Source: CAIVAT01 sp964628215
GTDB lineage: Bacteria; Bacteroidota; Bacteroidia; Bacteroidales; FEN-979
DNA length: 13,429 nt
NCBI GenBank assembly: GCA_964628215.1
Contig: CAZVNF010000110.1
Span: forward strand, 1-13,429
Direction of reading: 5' to 3'
Shown: positions 5,955 through 13,374 of the stretch, piece after piece
How the letters are laid out: every line of letters begins with the position of its first letter
Position numbering within the stretch: the first letter of the stretch is position 1
Notes under the pieces: generated by a model
The model's database searches: none
What the model was told of the DNA's origin: nothing
The model's input: the letters and a program-made list of their open reading frames with translations, nothing else
Position numbers and translations under genes: made by a program

Positions 5955-7619
5955 CTATAACTTGATAATTTTATGTCTGGTCAGGCGATCCCCGTTTTGA
6001 ATTCCCATGAGGTATATTCCTGGAGTAAAATCTGACATATCAACCTGTATTTCACCAGTATCACCAGCATTCCGGTCAAATTGCCGGTGCGGATTCCCCC
6101 ATATATCATGAAAGGTGATTTTCAGCAGTGTTCCTTCCGGGGTTGAAAACTTCACCTTCAACTGATCAGTAACAGGGTTTGGATAGGCAACCATCTCATT
6201 ATTAATCAGATTCTCCTCAGTCGACAATGACCAGCCCTTCAGTGACATCAAGCCGGTATTATCGGGATCAAGCCAGCACTTGAGTATGCTTACTGAATCG
6301 GTACCATTTTTATCCCAGTGATAGGAAAACATTCCATAATAATCCGGTAAATTCAGGGAAGCTGAGTCACAGGAAGAGTCGCCTCCGGTGAGTGTTCCAA
6401 TCAGAAATCCCTGGTTGTCATACAAAGGGGATCCTGACGAACCGCCTTCGGTGGTTCCATGACCGTTGCGAGTTTCTGACCAGATTACCCGCCAATGAGC
6501 CAGGGCAGGATTTCCTACCCAATGTGTTTGAATTACGGGAGCAGTATAGGTGGATATTTTCTTGATATCTCCCTGGGGATGATGAATACAGGTGCCTGAC
6601 GGGCTTGGTGGAACCGTTTCCCGATTCCATCCGTTGAAATATACATTGTATGAATCAGGAATTGCTGACTTGAGCTTAACCAGGAGAAAATCCGATCCGG
6701 TGTTCCCTGCATCGCCCCCGTGAGCCACCATAGAGGCCCCTGTCACCGAATTAATGGGAGGTTCAACCGACGGATCAGCACAACCTGCTCCTTCATAGTT
6801 AAAATAGAAAATCCACTGGCTAAAATCAGCTACAGTGGCGTTTTTGCCACAATGGTCGGCAGTTAAAACATACGGTATTGCATTATGCCGTGTATTGTCA
6901 ATCAACGATCCGGTACACCAAAGACTGGCCCCCCCGCGTTTAACTGCAATCCGGGCAACACTTCGTATTTGCTTTTCCCAGCCATTTCCTTCATCACAAT
7001 TAACATTCACTTCGCATTTACCCGAGCCGCCAAAATCGGTATTATTGCCCGTTAACTCAGAAATTCCGCGATAAGCATACCCAACCTCAGCAATATGAAG
7101 TTCAGGAAATGGCAGGCCTTCCGGTGAATTGTATTCAAGGGTAAGAGCATCCCCATAAATCAACCCGGTTGCAAATGTTGATAAATTATTATTATTCAAA
7201 GCTGTAAAGGCACCGAGCAGTTGCGTTCTCCTGGTATTGTATACAAATAATTTCCCCCCTTCCGGAATATGAAAGAGGTCGAAATACAATATTAACGCTT
7301 TGGCACCGGCTGACTTCAGGCTGAGCCGCCACACAGTAGTTCCTTCTGCAGTGGTCACCATGGTTCCGGCATTACCGAATCCAAGATCAACAGGAAGGTT
7401 CACCGCAAAACGATATGGGAGTGATGATTTCTGATCCTCTGATGAGATAACATCCATCGGAGGGGCAGAAATCATCACCACATTCCCTGTATCTGGTAAC
7501 AATGCCCTTGAATAACTGTATGGTATTCCACCCTTGCTTATCTGGGCAGAAATATCTGCTGATGTGAAGCAGAAAAACAAAGACAGAAGAAGTATGCAAT
7601 AATTTAAAGATGGCTTCAT
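5955..7619 (-). CDS. Secreted lysyl-endopeptidase-like serine protease with T9SS sorting domain
   Basis: This 554-residue protein starts with a Sec signal peptide (about residues 1-25, hydrophobic CILLLSLFFCFTS). A beta-rich propeptide-like region follows (about 30-195), then a chymotrypsin-fold domain (about 200-455) and a type A T9SS C-terminal domain (about 475-554, starting YPNPVTDQLKV). The catalytic triad is visible: H256 in TADHCG, D310 in GSDFLL, S395 in GGSSGSP. By position it follows Achromobacter lyticus protease I: six Cys match the three disulfides I recall for that enzyme (C202-C417, C208-C280, C235-C257), and D426 lies 31 residues after the Ser as the Lys-selecting Asp does. 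C344 and C448 are extra. It is therefore predicted to be exported and to cut after Lys. It lies 7 nt downstream of the C10-like gene. Confidence 0.87.
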   Translation of the reverse strand: MKPSLNYCILLLSLFFCFTSADISAQISKGGIPYSYSRALLPDTGNVVMISAPPMDVISSEDQKSSLPYRFAVNLPVDLGFGNAGTMVTTAEGTTVWRLSLKSAGAKALILYFDLFHIPEGGKLFVYNTRRTQLLGAFTALNNNNLSTFATGLIYGDALTLEYNSPEGLPFPELHIAEVGYAYRGISELTGNNTDFGGSGKCEVNVNCDEGNGWEKQIRSVARIAVKRGGASLWCTGSLIDNTRHNAIPYVLTADHCGKNATVADFSQWIFYFNYEGAGCADPSVEPPINSVTGASMVAHGGDAGNTGSDFLLVKLKSAIPDSYNVYFNGWNRETVPPSPSGTCIHHPQGDIKKISTYTAPVIQTHWVGNPALAHWRVIWSETRNGHGTTEGGSSGSPLYDNQGFLIGTLTGGDSSCDSASLNLPDYYGMFSYHWDKNGTDSVSILKCWLDPDNTGLMSLKGWSLSTEENLINNEMVAYPNPVTDQLKVKFSTPEGTLLKITFHDIWGNPHRQFDRNAGDTGEIQVDMSDFTPGIYLMGIQNGDRLTRHKIIKL

Positions 7620-7626
7620 ATATGAA

Positions 7627-10095
7627 TTATTTGTTTATAATTGAAACTTTATGGATCACTTCATTAATTCCGGAAACAATAGCAAGCAAATAAACACCGG
7701 TTGGAATATCATGAATATCAAGGATGATTTTTCCGGAAACCGGAACTTTCTGCCATGAAGCCATTTGTTCGCCAGGCAGGCTGGTCAGGGTTAATGAAAA
7801 TGGTGTTGACATATCCTTTGGGCAGTAAATGATCAGGTGATCCTCCGCCGGATTTGGATAAACGGTAAGTTGCAAAGGCAAATTTGAACCGCTAACGCCC
7901 AGGGAAGAGGTAATGGATATATCATCGAGCATGAAAATATAGCCATCATTTGTTACACACTGTATTCCAACATAAACATCCTGGTTAGAATAATTTGAAA
8001 GACTGTATGTTTTCCTTGTCCAGTCTGATGGTGCTGCTTCAGGTTCGCCTGTGAGCGGAGCAAAACTAAGCGGATTGAGGTCGGTGGCTGACACAGCCAC
8101 ATTATACTTTTCATTTCCATATTGCGGACTATACGTCTTCACCCAGAACTCGATCTGGGGATTCAATCCCAGGCTCATTTTAGGTGAGATCAGCCATTTA
8201 TCATTCGGTGCAGTGGCCGGCAAAGGCGGCGTGGCAGGCACTGAAGAAAAGCAGCATCCCAATTTCGCCCCTGAGTGCGCCTGCATATTCAACAACGGCG
8301 GAATCGTTTGGGCAGGATTAAAGCAGATGTAAGCCATAGGCTGGTAATCATTCGGAAATGACACAAATTGAATTCCGTATGTATTTCCACCTTTTACATC
8401 AATTACAGTCCAGGGATAAAAATTCAGGTTAAAATCACTGAGTGATTCGAAATCAAGGGTAAGATAGGTTGGATACCCGTTCACGGTTATATACCCTGTT
8501 TTGGTAATCGAGTCGGCAGCAGATCCTTTGGCCACCTTCAGGCTAACCGGGTAAATTCCGGGTATGGAATATTTAATTCCGGCAGGATTCTGAAGGGTTG
8601 ATCCGGATGGAACAGCGCCCGTGAATGTCCAGTACCAGCTGTCTGGCATACCGGAGGACAAATCGGAAAAACTGACTGTTTCCCCCACCCTGAGGGTTGT
8701 TTTATCTGCGGTAAAATCGGCTGTGAGAGCAGATGATTCCTGCGGTTTAACCTCAAGGTCATCGATCATCATCAGAAAATGGTCCTCCGACACACAATGG
8801 ATGGCAATATAGACAGCCTGGTTGTTAAAACCAGAAAGTGCAAAAGTTTTTTTAGTCCAGTCGAGGGTTGTTTGAAGAGGCTGAGCACCCGAGATGGTTG
8901 TAAAACTTGCCGGGTTATTGTCTGTAACAGAAACTGCCACAGTGTAGGTGTCGAGGCCATAAAAATCAGTGTACGATTTTATCCAGAATGAAAAACTCCC
9001 ATTGGTTCCCAGCTGAATTTGCGGAGAGATGAACCAATCGTTATTGGCGGGGGGATTGGAAGAAAAACAAGCACCAAACCGCTGTCCTGAATGTGGTTGA
9101 ATGGCCTGATCGGCAGACATGGTCGGGGTTACGAGGGCAGGATTGAAATTGAGGAAGGCCATCGGTTCAGTCTGATGAGGAAAAGAGAATCCGGTAATCC
9201 CATAAGTATCCTGCAAATCGACATCTTTTACGGTCCAGTCGTTGAATGACAGTGAAAAATCCGGAACGCTTTCAAAATCCATGATATAACTTCCTGTTCC
9301 GGGCTGAACCGGTGTAAGGTTGAACAATGCCTGCTGATTATTTGAAACACTGATTGTATCAGCCATGATATTGTCGAGAGTGGAATACCCGTCTTTGTCA
9401 CTACCCAGCCCATAATTAAAATGAAACAAATCACCCTCCTGATAACCATCACAGATAAAGTAATGGCGTATTGATCCGGTAATATCCGTGCCGGAATAAA
9501 TCAGTGGATGGTGGGCGTCAAGCTCTGCTTTCAGCATGCCCAGCCATTCTGTCGCCTGAAAGTCTGACTTGGATTTCCAAACTGCTGTTTTCGGGTAGGT
9601 AAAATACTTTATCAAAGCAGTATCCAGTTCATTTGCCAGGGAAACTGACTGATTTGAACCATAATCCATATTCTGAGCGACGCCGCACTGGTATATCAGG
9701 GTGGCAAGTCCTTCATGACCAGAATTAACCGAGTCGGGCATATTTGCCCAATCGTAATTTGTTGCACCAAAGTTGGCATATTGAATACCATAATCCGGAT
9801 GAGCATATCCGTGTTCGCCGGAACCGTGGGCAGGGAACTGATAATAATTCATAATTTGCGCCATGGCCACAGCTCCGGATCCTGAAGGTACATGGAGGCA
9901 GGTATTGTGAGAGGCAGTGTCGGTTGGACAGGAGGCATTATAGAAACACCCCTGTTCCCAGTGGGTGCCGAGCAAAGGTGCAATTCCCGTTTTAATGCCG
10001 GAAGGTCTGACTGATCTTGCGTTTTCCTGTCCAAACGATTGGTCAGAAACAACCTGCAGGATGAACAGAACTAAATACGCGGGGAGTAATCTCAT
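7627..10095 (-). CDS. Secreted C10 (streptopain-like) protein, probable pseudoenzyme, with duplicated adhesin domains, PKD and T9SS domain
   Basis: An 822-residue secreted protein. The signal peptide spans about 1-22. A C10 peptidase-like domain follows (about 37-262) with the family landmarks PLLGTHWEQGCFYNASCP and AMAQIMNYYQFP. In SpeB the nucleophile lies in TGCVATATAQ; here the aligned SGSGAVAMAQ has Ser73 (codon TCC at 9879-9877). The catalytic His is kept (H211 in RHYFICDGY), but the NWGWGG motif is degenerate (NYGLGS, 227-232), and there is no inhibitory propeptide. After it come a choice-of-anchor-J/cleaved-adhesin domain (about 270-450), a PKD domain (about 456-540), a second related adhesin domain (about 545-730) and a type A T9SS domain (about 740-822, YPNPAEDHL). 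It probably binds rather than cleaves, though this is inferred. It has its own promoter element upstream. Confidence 0.85.
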   Translation of the reverse strand: MRLLPAYLVLFILQVVSDQSFGQENARSVRPSGIKTGIAPLLGTHWEQGCFYNASCPTDTASHNTCLHVPSGSGAVAMAQIMNYYQFPAHGSGEHGYAHPDYGIQYANFGATNYDWANMPDSVNSGHEGLATLIYQCGVAQNMDYGSNQSVSLANELDTALIKYFTYPKTAVWKSKSDFQATEWLGMLKAELDAHHPLIYSGTDITGSIRHYFICDGYQEGDLFHFNYGLGSDKDGYSTLDNIMADTISVSNNQQALFNLTPVQPGTGSYIMDFESVPDFSLSFNDWTVKDVDLQDTYGITGFSFPHQTEPMAFLNFNPALVTPTMSADQAIQPHSGQRFGACFSSNPPANNDWFISPQIQLGTNGSFSFWIKSYTDFYGLDTYTVAVSVTDNNPASFTTISGAQPLQTTLDWTKKTFALSGFNNQAVYIAIHCVSEDHFLMMIDDLEVKPQESSALTADFTADKTTLRVGETVSFSDLSSGMPDSWYWTFTGAVPSGSTLQNPAGIKYSIPGIYPVSLKVAKGSAADSITKTGYITVNGYPTYLTLDFESLSDFNLNFYPWTVIDVKGGNTYGIQFVSFPNDYQPMAYICFNPAQTIPPLLNMQAHSGAKLGCCFSSVPATPPLPATAPNDKWLISPKMSLGLNPQIEFWVKTYSPQYGNEKYNVAVSATDLNPLSFAPLTGEPEAAPSDWTRKTYSLSNYSNQDVYVGIQCVTNDGYIFMLDDISITSSLGVSGSNLPLQLTVYPNPAEDHLIIYCPKDMSTPFSLTLTSLPGEQMASWQKVPVSGKIILDIHDIPTGVYLLAIVSGINEVIHKVSIINK

Positions 10096-10118
10096 AAGTT
10101 AATTAGACTAATTTATTA

Positions 10119-10126
10119 CAAAATTA
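10119..10126 (-). promoter_or_regulatory. Bacteroidota -7 promoter element upstream of the C10-like gene
   Basis: TAATTTTG on the minus strand matches the TAnnTTTG consensus of the main Bacteroidota sigma factor. The start site would fall near 10113, leaving a leader of about 18 nt. The only TTTG upstream (10143-10140) is 13 nt away, closer than the usual -33 spacing, so the -33 element is not convincing. Confidence 0.55.
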
Positions 10127-10145
10127 CACTTTTTTAGTACAAATG

Positions 10146-10176
10146 CGACAGGCATGGATTGAATCCATGCCTGTCG
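10146..10176 (-). terminator. Perfect 14-bp inverted repeat between the MFS gene and the C10-like gene
   Basis: The arms CGACAGGCATGGAT (10146-10159) and ATCCATGCCTGTCG (10163-10176) pair without mismatch around a 3-nt loop. It lies 34 nt after the end of the MFS gene and 19 nt before the -7 element of the next gene. A terminator for the MFS transcript is the simplest reading, but no clear T-run follows on the minus strand. An operator for the next promoter is the alternative. Confidence 0.55.
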
Positions 10177-10210
10177 ACTATTTCTGTAAACAAATACCGA
10201 AAATCCTTGT

Positions 10211-11629
10211 TTAAGTCCTTTTATTGGGCAATTCCAGGCCATATTTTTTTAGCCTGTCTTCCCTCAGCAATAAAAATCCAAGGAAAATGGCCGCAACGCC
10301 CAGTCCTGCAAAAACAAGCATTGGTGCCGTATAATCGTAAATAGCCGTAGTATCCCCTTCTTTGATTCTGGTGGTAACACCCGGATTGGCCCACTCAAGT
10401 ACCACCCCGATGAGCCACGGAAAAAACATGAGGCCGATATTCTGTATCCAGAAAACCAGTGCATAGGCAGATCCCAGGTACCGTTCTTCCACAATCTTGG
10501 GAACAGAAGGCCACATGGAAGCCGGAACCAATGAGAAGGCAACTCCCAGCAAAATGATCGTCATTACTGCAATGCCGAGGGTTAATGGAACGAGGGCAAA
10601 AGTAAGATGGGCTATAGTAAGCAGGACTGCACCAAAAATCATCAATGTGGCGCCTTTGCCTTTTTTATCGAGAAAATAACCGATAATCGGTGTCAGCAAT
10701 ATGGTTCCGACAGGCAACATTCCGGAAATATATCCACCAACAGAAGCGGATACACCTAATTTATTCTGCATCATGTTTACGGCATATTTCAAAAATGGGA
10801 AAACCCCGGAATAGAATAAAACGCACAAAAGGGAAATAAGCAGAAAACCGCGATTGGTGATGATTTTTTTAAGGTCACTCAGGTGAAACTCCTCTGTAGG
10901 ATCGGCGCCGGGACCTGAATTGCCGGTTTGCTTGTCGAGTTTCTGGTCCATGAAAGTATACACCAGGAAGGTGAGGAAACCAATCGAAATCAAGGCGACA
11001 CCAAGATAGATGGGGTTGAGGACATTCCCTTCATGAACCCCGTTCACTGTTCTTTCACCGGCAAGCATGGCTGAGAAAAAGAATGCGACCGAAGCCCCCA
11101 TACGGGCAGTTGCAAGTTGCATGCCCATGGCAAGTGCAAGTTCCTTTCCTTTAAACCATTTTACTACGGTACGGGAAGTGGTTATACCCGCCATCTCGAC
11201 ACCAATACCGAAAATTCCATAGCCTATTGCTGCTACTTTTGCCGTAGCAGGCATTGAAACCCAAAAGGAAGAGAAAAACTCATGTCCGAATCCTCCTGCT
11301 GAAAAATAGGGAGTCAGGCCGTATAATTTGATCAGACCGCCACCAAGCATAACACCGGTTGCCAAAAGACCCGTAAACCGGATGCCCATTTTATCAAGGA
11401 TAATTCCTGAAATAATCAGGAACCCCATTACATTCAGCATATATTCTGAACCTGAGAAAAACCCGTAATTACTGGGGTTCCATCCATACGTTGTCTCCAT
11501 CAGTGACTGGAGAGGTGCAATCATATCTACAAAATAGTAGGCCGAGAGCATCGTGAGGGAAACAAGCACCAGGGCAGTCCAACGCGCTGCGGTAGAATCA
11601 CTGAGTAGTTTTTGTACTTTTTGAGTCAT
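10211..11629 (-). CDS. MFS transporter, MFSD1-like
   Basis: A 472-residue inner-membrane protein with about 12 hydrophobic segments and a soluble central loop (about 226-258) between the two six-helix halves. The major-facilitator motif A appears in both halves: GIILDKMGIR (75-84) and GYFLDKKGKG (317-326). The stretch MWPSVPKIVEERYLGSAYALVFWIQNIGLMFF (about 372-403) resembles the LWP...VP...LGTAYG...IQNxGL block of the MFSD1 group, whose animal member moves dipeptides. Short peptides are therefore a possible substrate, but the assignment rests on memory of the family. It is transcribed divergently from mqnB, has its own -7 element (11675-11668), and seems to be a single-gene unit ended by the inverted repeat at 10146-10176. 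Confidence 0.75.
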   Translation of the reverse strand: MTQKVQKLLSDSTAARWTALVLVSLTMLSAYYFVDMIAPLQSLMETTYGWNPSNYGFFSGSEYMLNVMGFLIISGIILDKMGIRFTGLLATGVMLGGGLIKLYGLTPYFSAGGFGHEFFSSFWVSMPATAKVAAIGYGIFGIGVEMAGITTSRTVVKWFKGKELALAMGMQLATARMGASVAFFFSAMLAGERTVNGVHEGNVLNPIYLGVALISIGFLTFLVYTFMDQKLDKQTGNSGPGADPTEEFHLSDLKKIITNRGFLLISLLCVLFYSGVFPFLKYAVNMMQNKLGVSASVGGYISGMLPVGTILLTPIIGYFLDKKGKGATLMIFGAVLLTIAHLTFALVPLTLGIAVMTIILLGVAFSLVPASMWPSVPKIVEERYLGSAYALVFWIQNIGLMFFPWLIGVVLEWANPGVTTRIKEGDTTAIYDYTAPMLVFAGLGVAAIFLGFLLLREDRLKKYGLELPNKRT

Positions 11630-11667
11630 AATTTACGGGATTAATTGATATTATTTTAAATAATGCA

Positions 11668-11675
11668 CAAAGCTA
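11668..11675 (-). promoter_or_regulatory. Bacteroidota -7 promoter element for the MFS gene
   Basis: TAGCTTTG on the minus strand fits TAnnTTTG exactly. A start near 11661 would give a leader of about 32 nt. No TTTG is present at the -33 distance. It lies in the 119-nt divergent region shared with mqnB. Confidence 0.5.
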
Positions 11676-11725
11676 TAAAATAATCAGTTATTAGAGAGAT
11701 ACGAAAAGGATAAAATAGAAATGGT

Positions 11726-11733
11726 TATTTTTG
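11726..11733 (+). promoter_or_regulatory. Bacteroidota -7 promoter element for mqnB
   Basis: TATTTTTG fits TAnnTTTG exactly and is followed by C, as is common. The predicted start site is near 11740, so the leader to ATG 11749 is only about 9 nt. The element covers an in-frame TTG (11731), which argues against that TTG as the start codon. Confidence 0.55.
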
Positions 11734-11748
11734 CCCAAAACCTTTCCA

Positions 11749-12456
11749 ATGAATATCCTCCTTGTTTCTGCCACTTTTTTTGAAATCAGGCCCTTTCTTT
11801 CGCATCTTTCCATGGTTCGCAAGCAAACGGATTATCTCACATCGTATACTTACAAGAACAGTGTGGTCGATGTGCTGATTCCCGGAGTAGGGATGGTTCA
11901 AACCGCCTATTTTCTCGGACACCAGCTGGCACAAAAGCCTTACGGACTGGCCATCAATGCCGGCATTGCAGGCACCTTCAATACTGCGCTGCCCATGGGG
12001 TCGGTTGTGAATGTGGTGGAGGATTGCGTACCCGAACTTGGAGCTGAGGATGGCAGAAACTTCCTTTCAGTTTTCGAACTTGGTTTAACCGATCCCGAAA
12101 CACATCCTTATTCGGGCGGAAAGCTTGTCAATCGGTTTTACACATACCCTTTATTAAGTGACAATGAAGCAATTCGTAAACTTCCGGAGGTAACCGGCAT
12201 CACCTCCAATTCTGTACATGGAAATATGGAGAGCATTGCAAGAATAAAACAAATTTCGCCGGCAGATGTTGAAAGCATGGAAGGAGCCGCATTTTTATTT
12301 GCATGCCTCAGTGAGCATATCCCTTGTTTGCAAATCAGATCTGTTTCAAACCGGGTGGAAGAACGCGATAAATCGCGCTGGAGACTCGAGTTAGCCCTTA
12401 AAAACCTGAATACGGTATTAAACGAAATTGTAAGGTCGCTCCCCGGTATAAGTTGA
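11749..12456 (+). CDS. mqnB: Futalosine hydrolase (MqnB)
   Basis: MqnB removes hypoxanthine from futalosine to give dehypoxanthinylfutalosine in the futalosine menaquinone pathway. From ATG 11749 the protein has 235 residues, with the purine nucleosidase/phosphorylase fold landmarks: PGVGMVQTAYFLG (45-57), NAGIAGTF (70-77), HGNMESIARI, SMEGAAFLFAC (176-186, with E178 in the MEGA motif that contacts the nucleoside) and SNRVEERDKSRW (200-211). The longer reading from TTG 11731 adds six residues but overlaps the -7 promoter box, so ATG is chosen. The motif set fits futalosine hydrolase better than MTA/SAH nucleosidase, and mqnD follows 120 nt downstream on the same strand. Most of the intergenic gap is A/T-rich and holds the mqnD promoter. 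Confidence 0.9.
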   Translation: MNILLVSATFFEIRPFLSHLSMVRKQTDYLTSYTYKNSVVDVLIPGVGMVQTAYFLGHQLAQKPYGLAINAGIAGTFNTALPMGSVVNVVEDCVPELGAEDGRNFLSVFELGLTDPETHPYSGGKLVNRFYTYPLLSDNEAIRKLPEVTGITSNSVHGNMESIARIKQISPADVESMEGAAFLFACLSEHIPCLQIRSVSNRVEERDKSRWRLELALKNLNTVLNEIVRSLPGIS

Positions 12457-12543
12457 GAGACCTCTATCCTTTCATTGATATTTATTAATGAGAATCCTCA
12501 CAAATCTCATGTTAATTAATTAACAGGTTATACAATTTGTGAC

Positions 12544-12551
12544 TATTTTTG
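12544..12551 (+). promoter_or_regulatory. Bacteroidota -7 promoter element for mqnD
   Basis: TATTTTTG, again followed by C, matches TAnnTTTG and is identical over nine bases to the element before mqnB. A start near 12558 leaves a leader of about 19 nt, A-rich just before the ATG at 12577. A TTTG at 12536-12539 is too close to act as the -33 element. Confidence 0.55.
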
Positions 12552-12576
12552 CATATAAGCCTAATAAATAAACCCA

Positions 12577-13374
12577 ATGCTGTCACTTGCTATCTCTCCC
12601 TGCCCTAACGACACATTTATTTTTGATGCGATCATTCATAAGAGGATTGACCTGGAAGGATTAAAGTTCGACTACCGGCTCCATGATGTTGAAACCCTCA
12701 ACAACATGGCCATGGCAGGGGGTATCGACATGATCAAAGTCAGCTTTTTCACTTACCTGATGCTTCAGCAGAAATTTGTACTGCTTGATTCCGGCAGTGC
12801 ATTGGGATTTGGCAACGGGCCCTTGCTGATCAGCAAGCACAATTATACCCTGGATGACCTGCCCGGGCTAACCGTGGCAATTCCAGGGAAATATACCACC
12901 GCCCACATGCTTTTCCGTATTGCCGCGCCCGAAGCGAAAAAGAAGGAATTCATGATATTTTCCGACATTGAAGATGCCATTCTTTCAGGGAAGGTTGATG
13001 CCGGAGTTATTATCCACGAAAACCGTTTCACTTTTGAACAGAAAGGATTGAAAAAAATCCTTGACCTCGGAACCTACTGGGAGCAACTCACCGGGTCACC
13101 GATTCCACTGGGCGGAATTATTGCACGTAAAGGCCTGGGTTACAATATTATAAACAAGCTAAACCGGGTCATGTTCCGAAGTGTTGAATTTGCCCTCAAA
13201 AATCCTGCAGAAGCCATGGCATTTGTGAGGGAAAATGCCACTGAAATGGATGAAGAAGTGATGCAGAAACACATTCATTTATATGTAAACGAAAACACCC
13301 TGAGCCTGGGAACCGGGGGAAAGGTGGCAATTGCAAAATTACAGCAGATTGCGATGGAGAAGGGGCTTGTTTAG
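12577..13374 (+). CDS. mqnD: 1,4-dihydroxy-6-naphthoate synthase (MqnD)
   Basis: MqnD converts cyclic dehypoxanthinylfutalosine to 1,4-dihydroxy-6-naphthoate, the precursor of the menaquinone ring in the futalosine pathway. The 265-residue protein has the periplasmic-binding-protein-like fold of the MqnA/MqnD family: SPCPNDTF (7-14), KVSFFTYL (54-61), GSALGFGNGPLL (73-84), PGKYTTAHML (103-112), and VIIHENRFTF (144-153), where H147 corresponds to the catalytic His reported for Thermus MqnD. The length is normal. SPCPNDTF and the HENRFTF block separate it from MqnA. It has its own promoter element, and its TAG stop (13372-13374) is immediately followed by an octamer array. Confidence 0.93.
   Translation: MLSLAISPCPNDTFIFDAIIHKRIDLEGLKFDYRLHDVETLNNMAMAGGIDMIKVSFFTYLMLQQKFVLLDSGSALGFGNGPLLISKHNYTLDDLPGLTVAIPGKYTTAHMLFRIAAPEAKKKEFMIFSDIEDAILSGKVDAGVIIHENRFTFEQKGLKKILDLGTYWEQLTGSPIPLGGIIARKGLGYNIINKLNRVMFRSVEFALKNPAEAMAFVRENATEMDEEVMQKHIHLYVNENTLSLGTGGKVAIAKLQQIAMEKGLV

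Noticed and set aside
8051..8332. Plus-strand open frame of 93 residues inside the C10-like gene
   Set aside because: It is an antisense shadow of a strongly supported coding region, with no recognisable domain or promoter.
10187..10213. Weak inverted repeat TAAACAA/TTGTTTA at the MFS stop codon
   Set aside because: Only 7 A/T-rich pairs with a 13-nt loop; the perfect palindrome at 10146-10176 is a far better terminator candidate.
11731..11748. TTG start that extends mqnB by six residues
   Set aside because: The TTG forms part of a perfect TAnnTTTG promoter element; ATG 11749 gives the usual N-terminus.
12488..12524. ATGAGA/TCTCAT inverted repeat and GTTAATTAATTAAC palindrome between mqnB and mqnD
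   Set aside because: Both are short or A/T-rich, as expected by chance in this intergenic region, and lack a clear T-run or known operator match.
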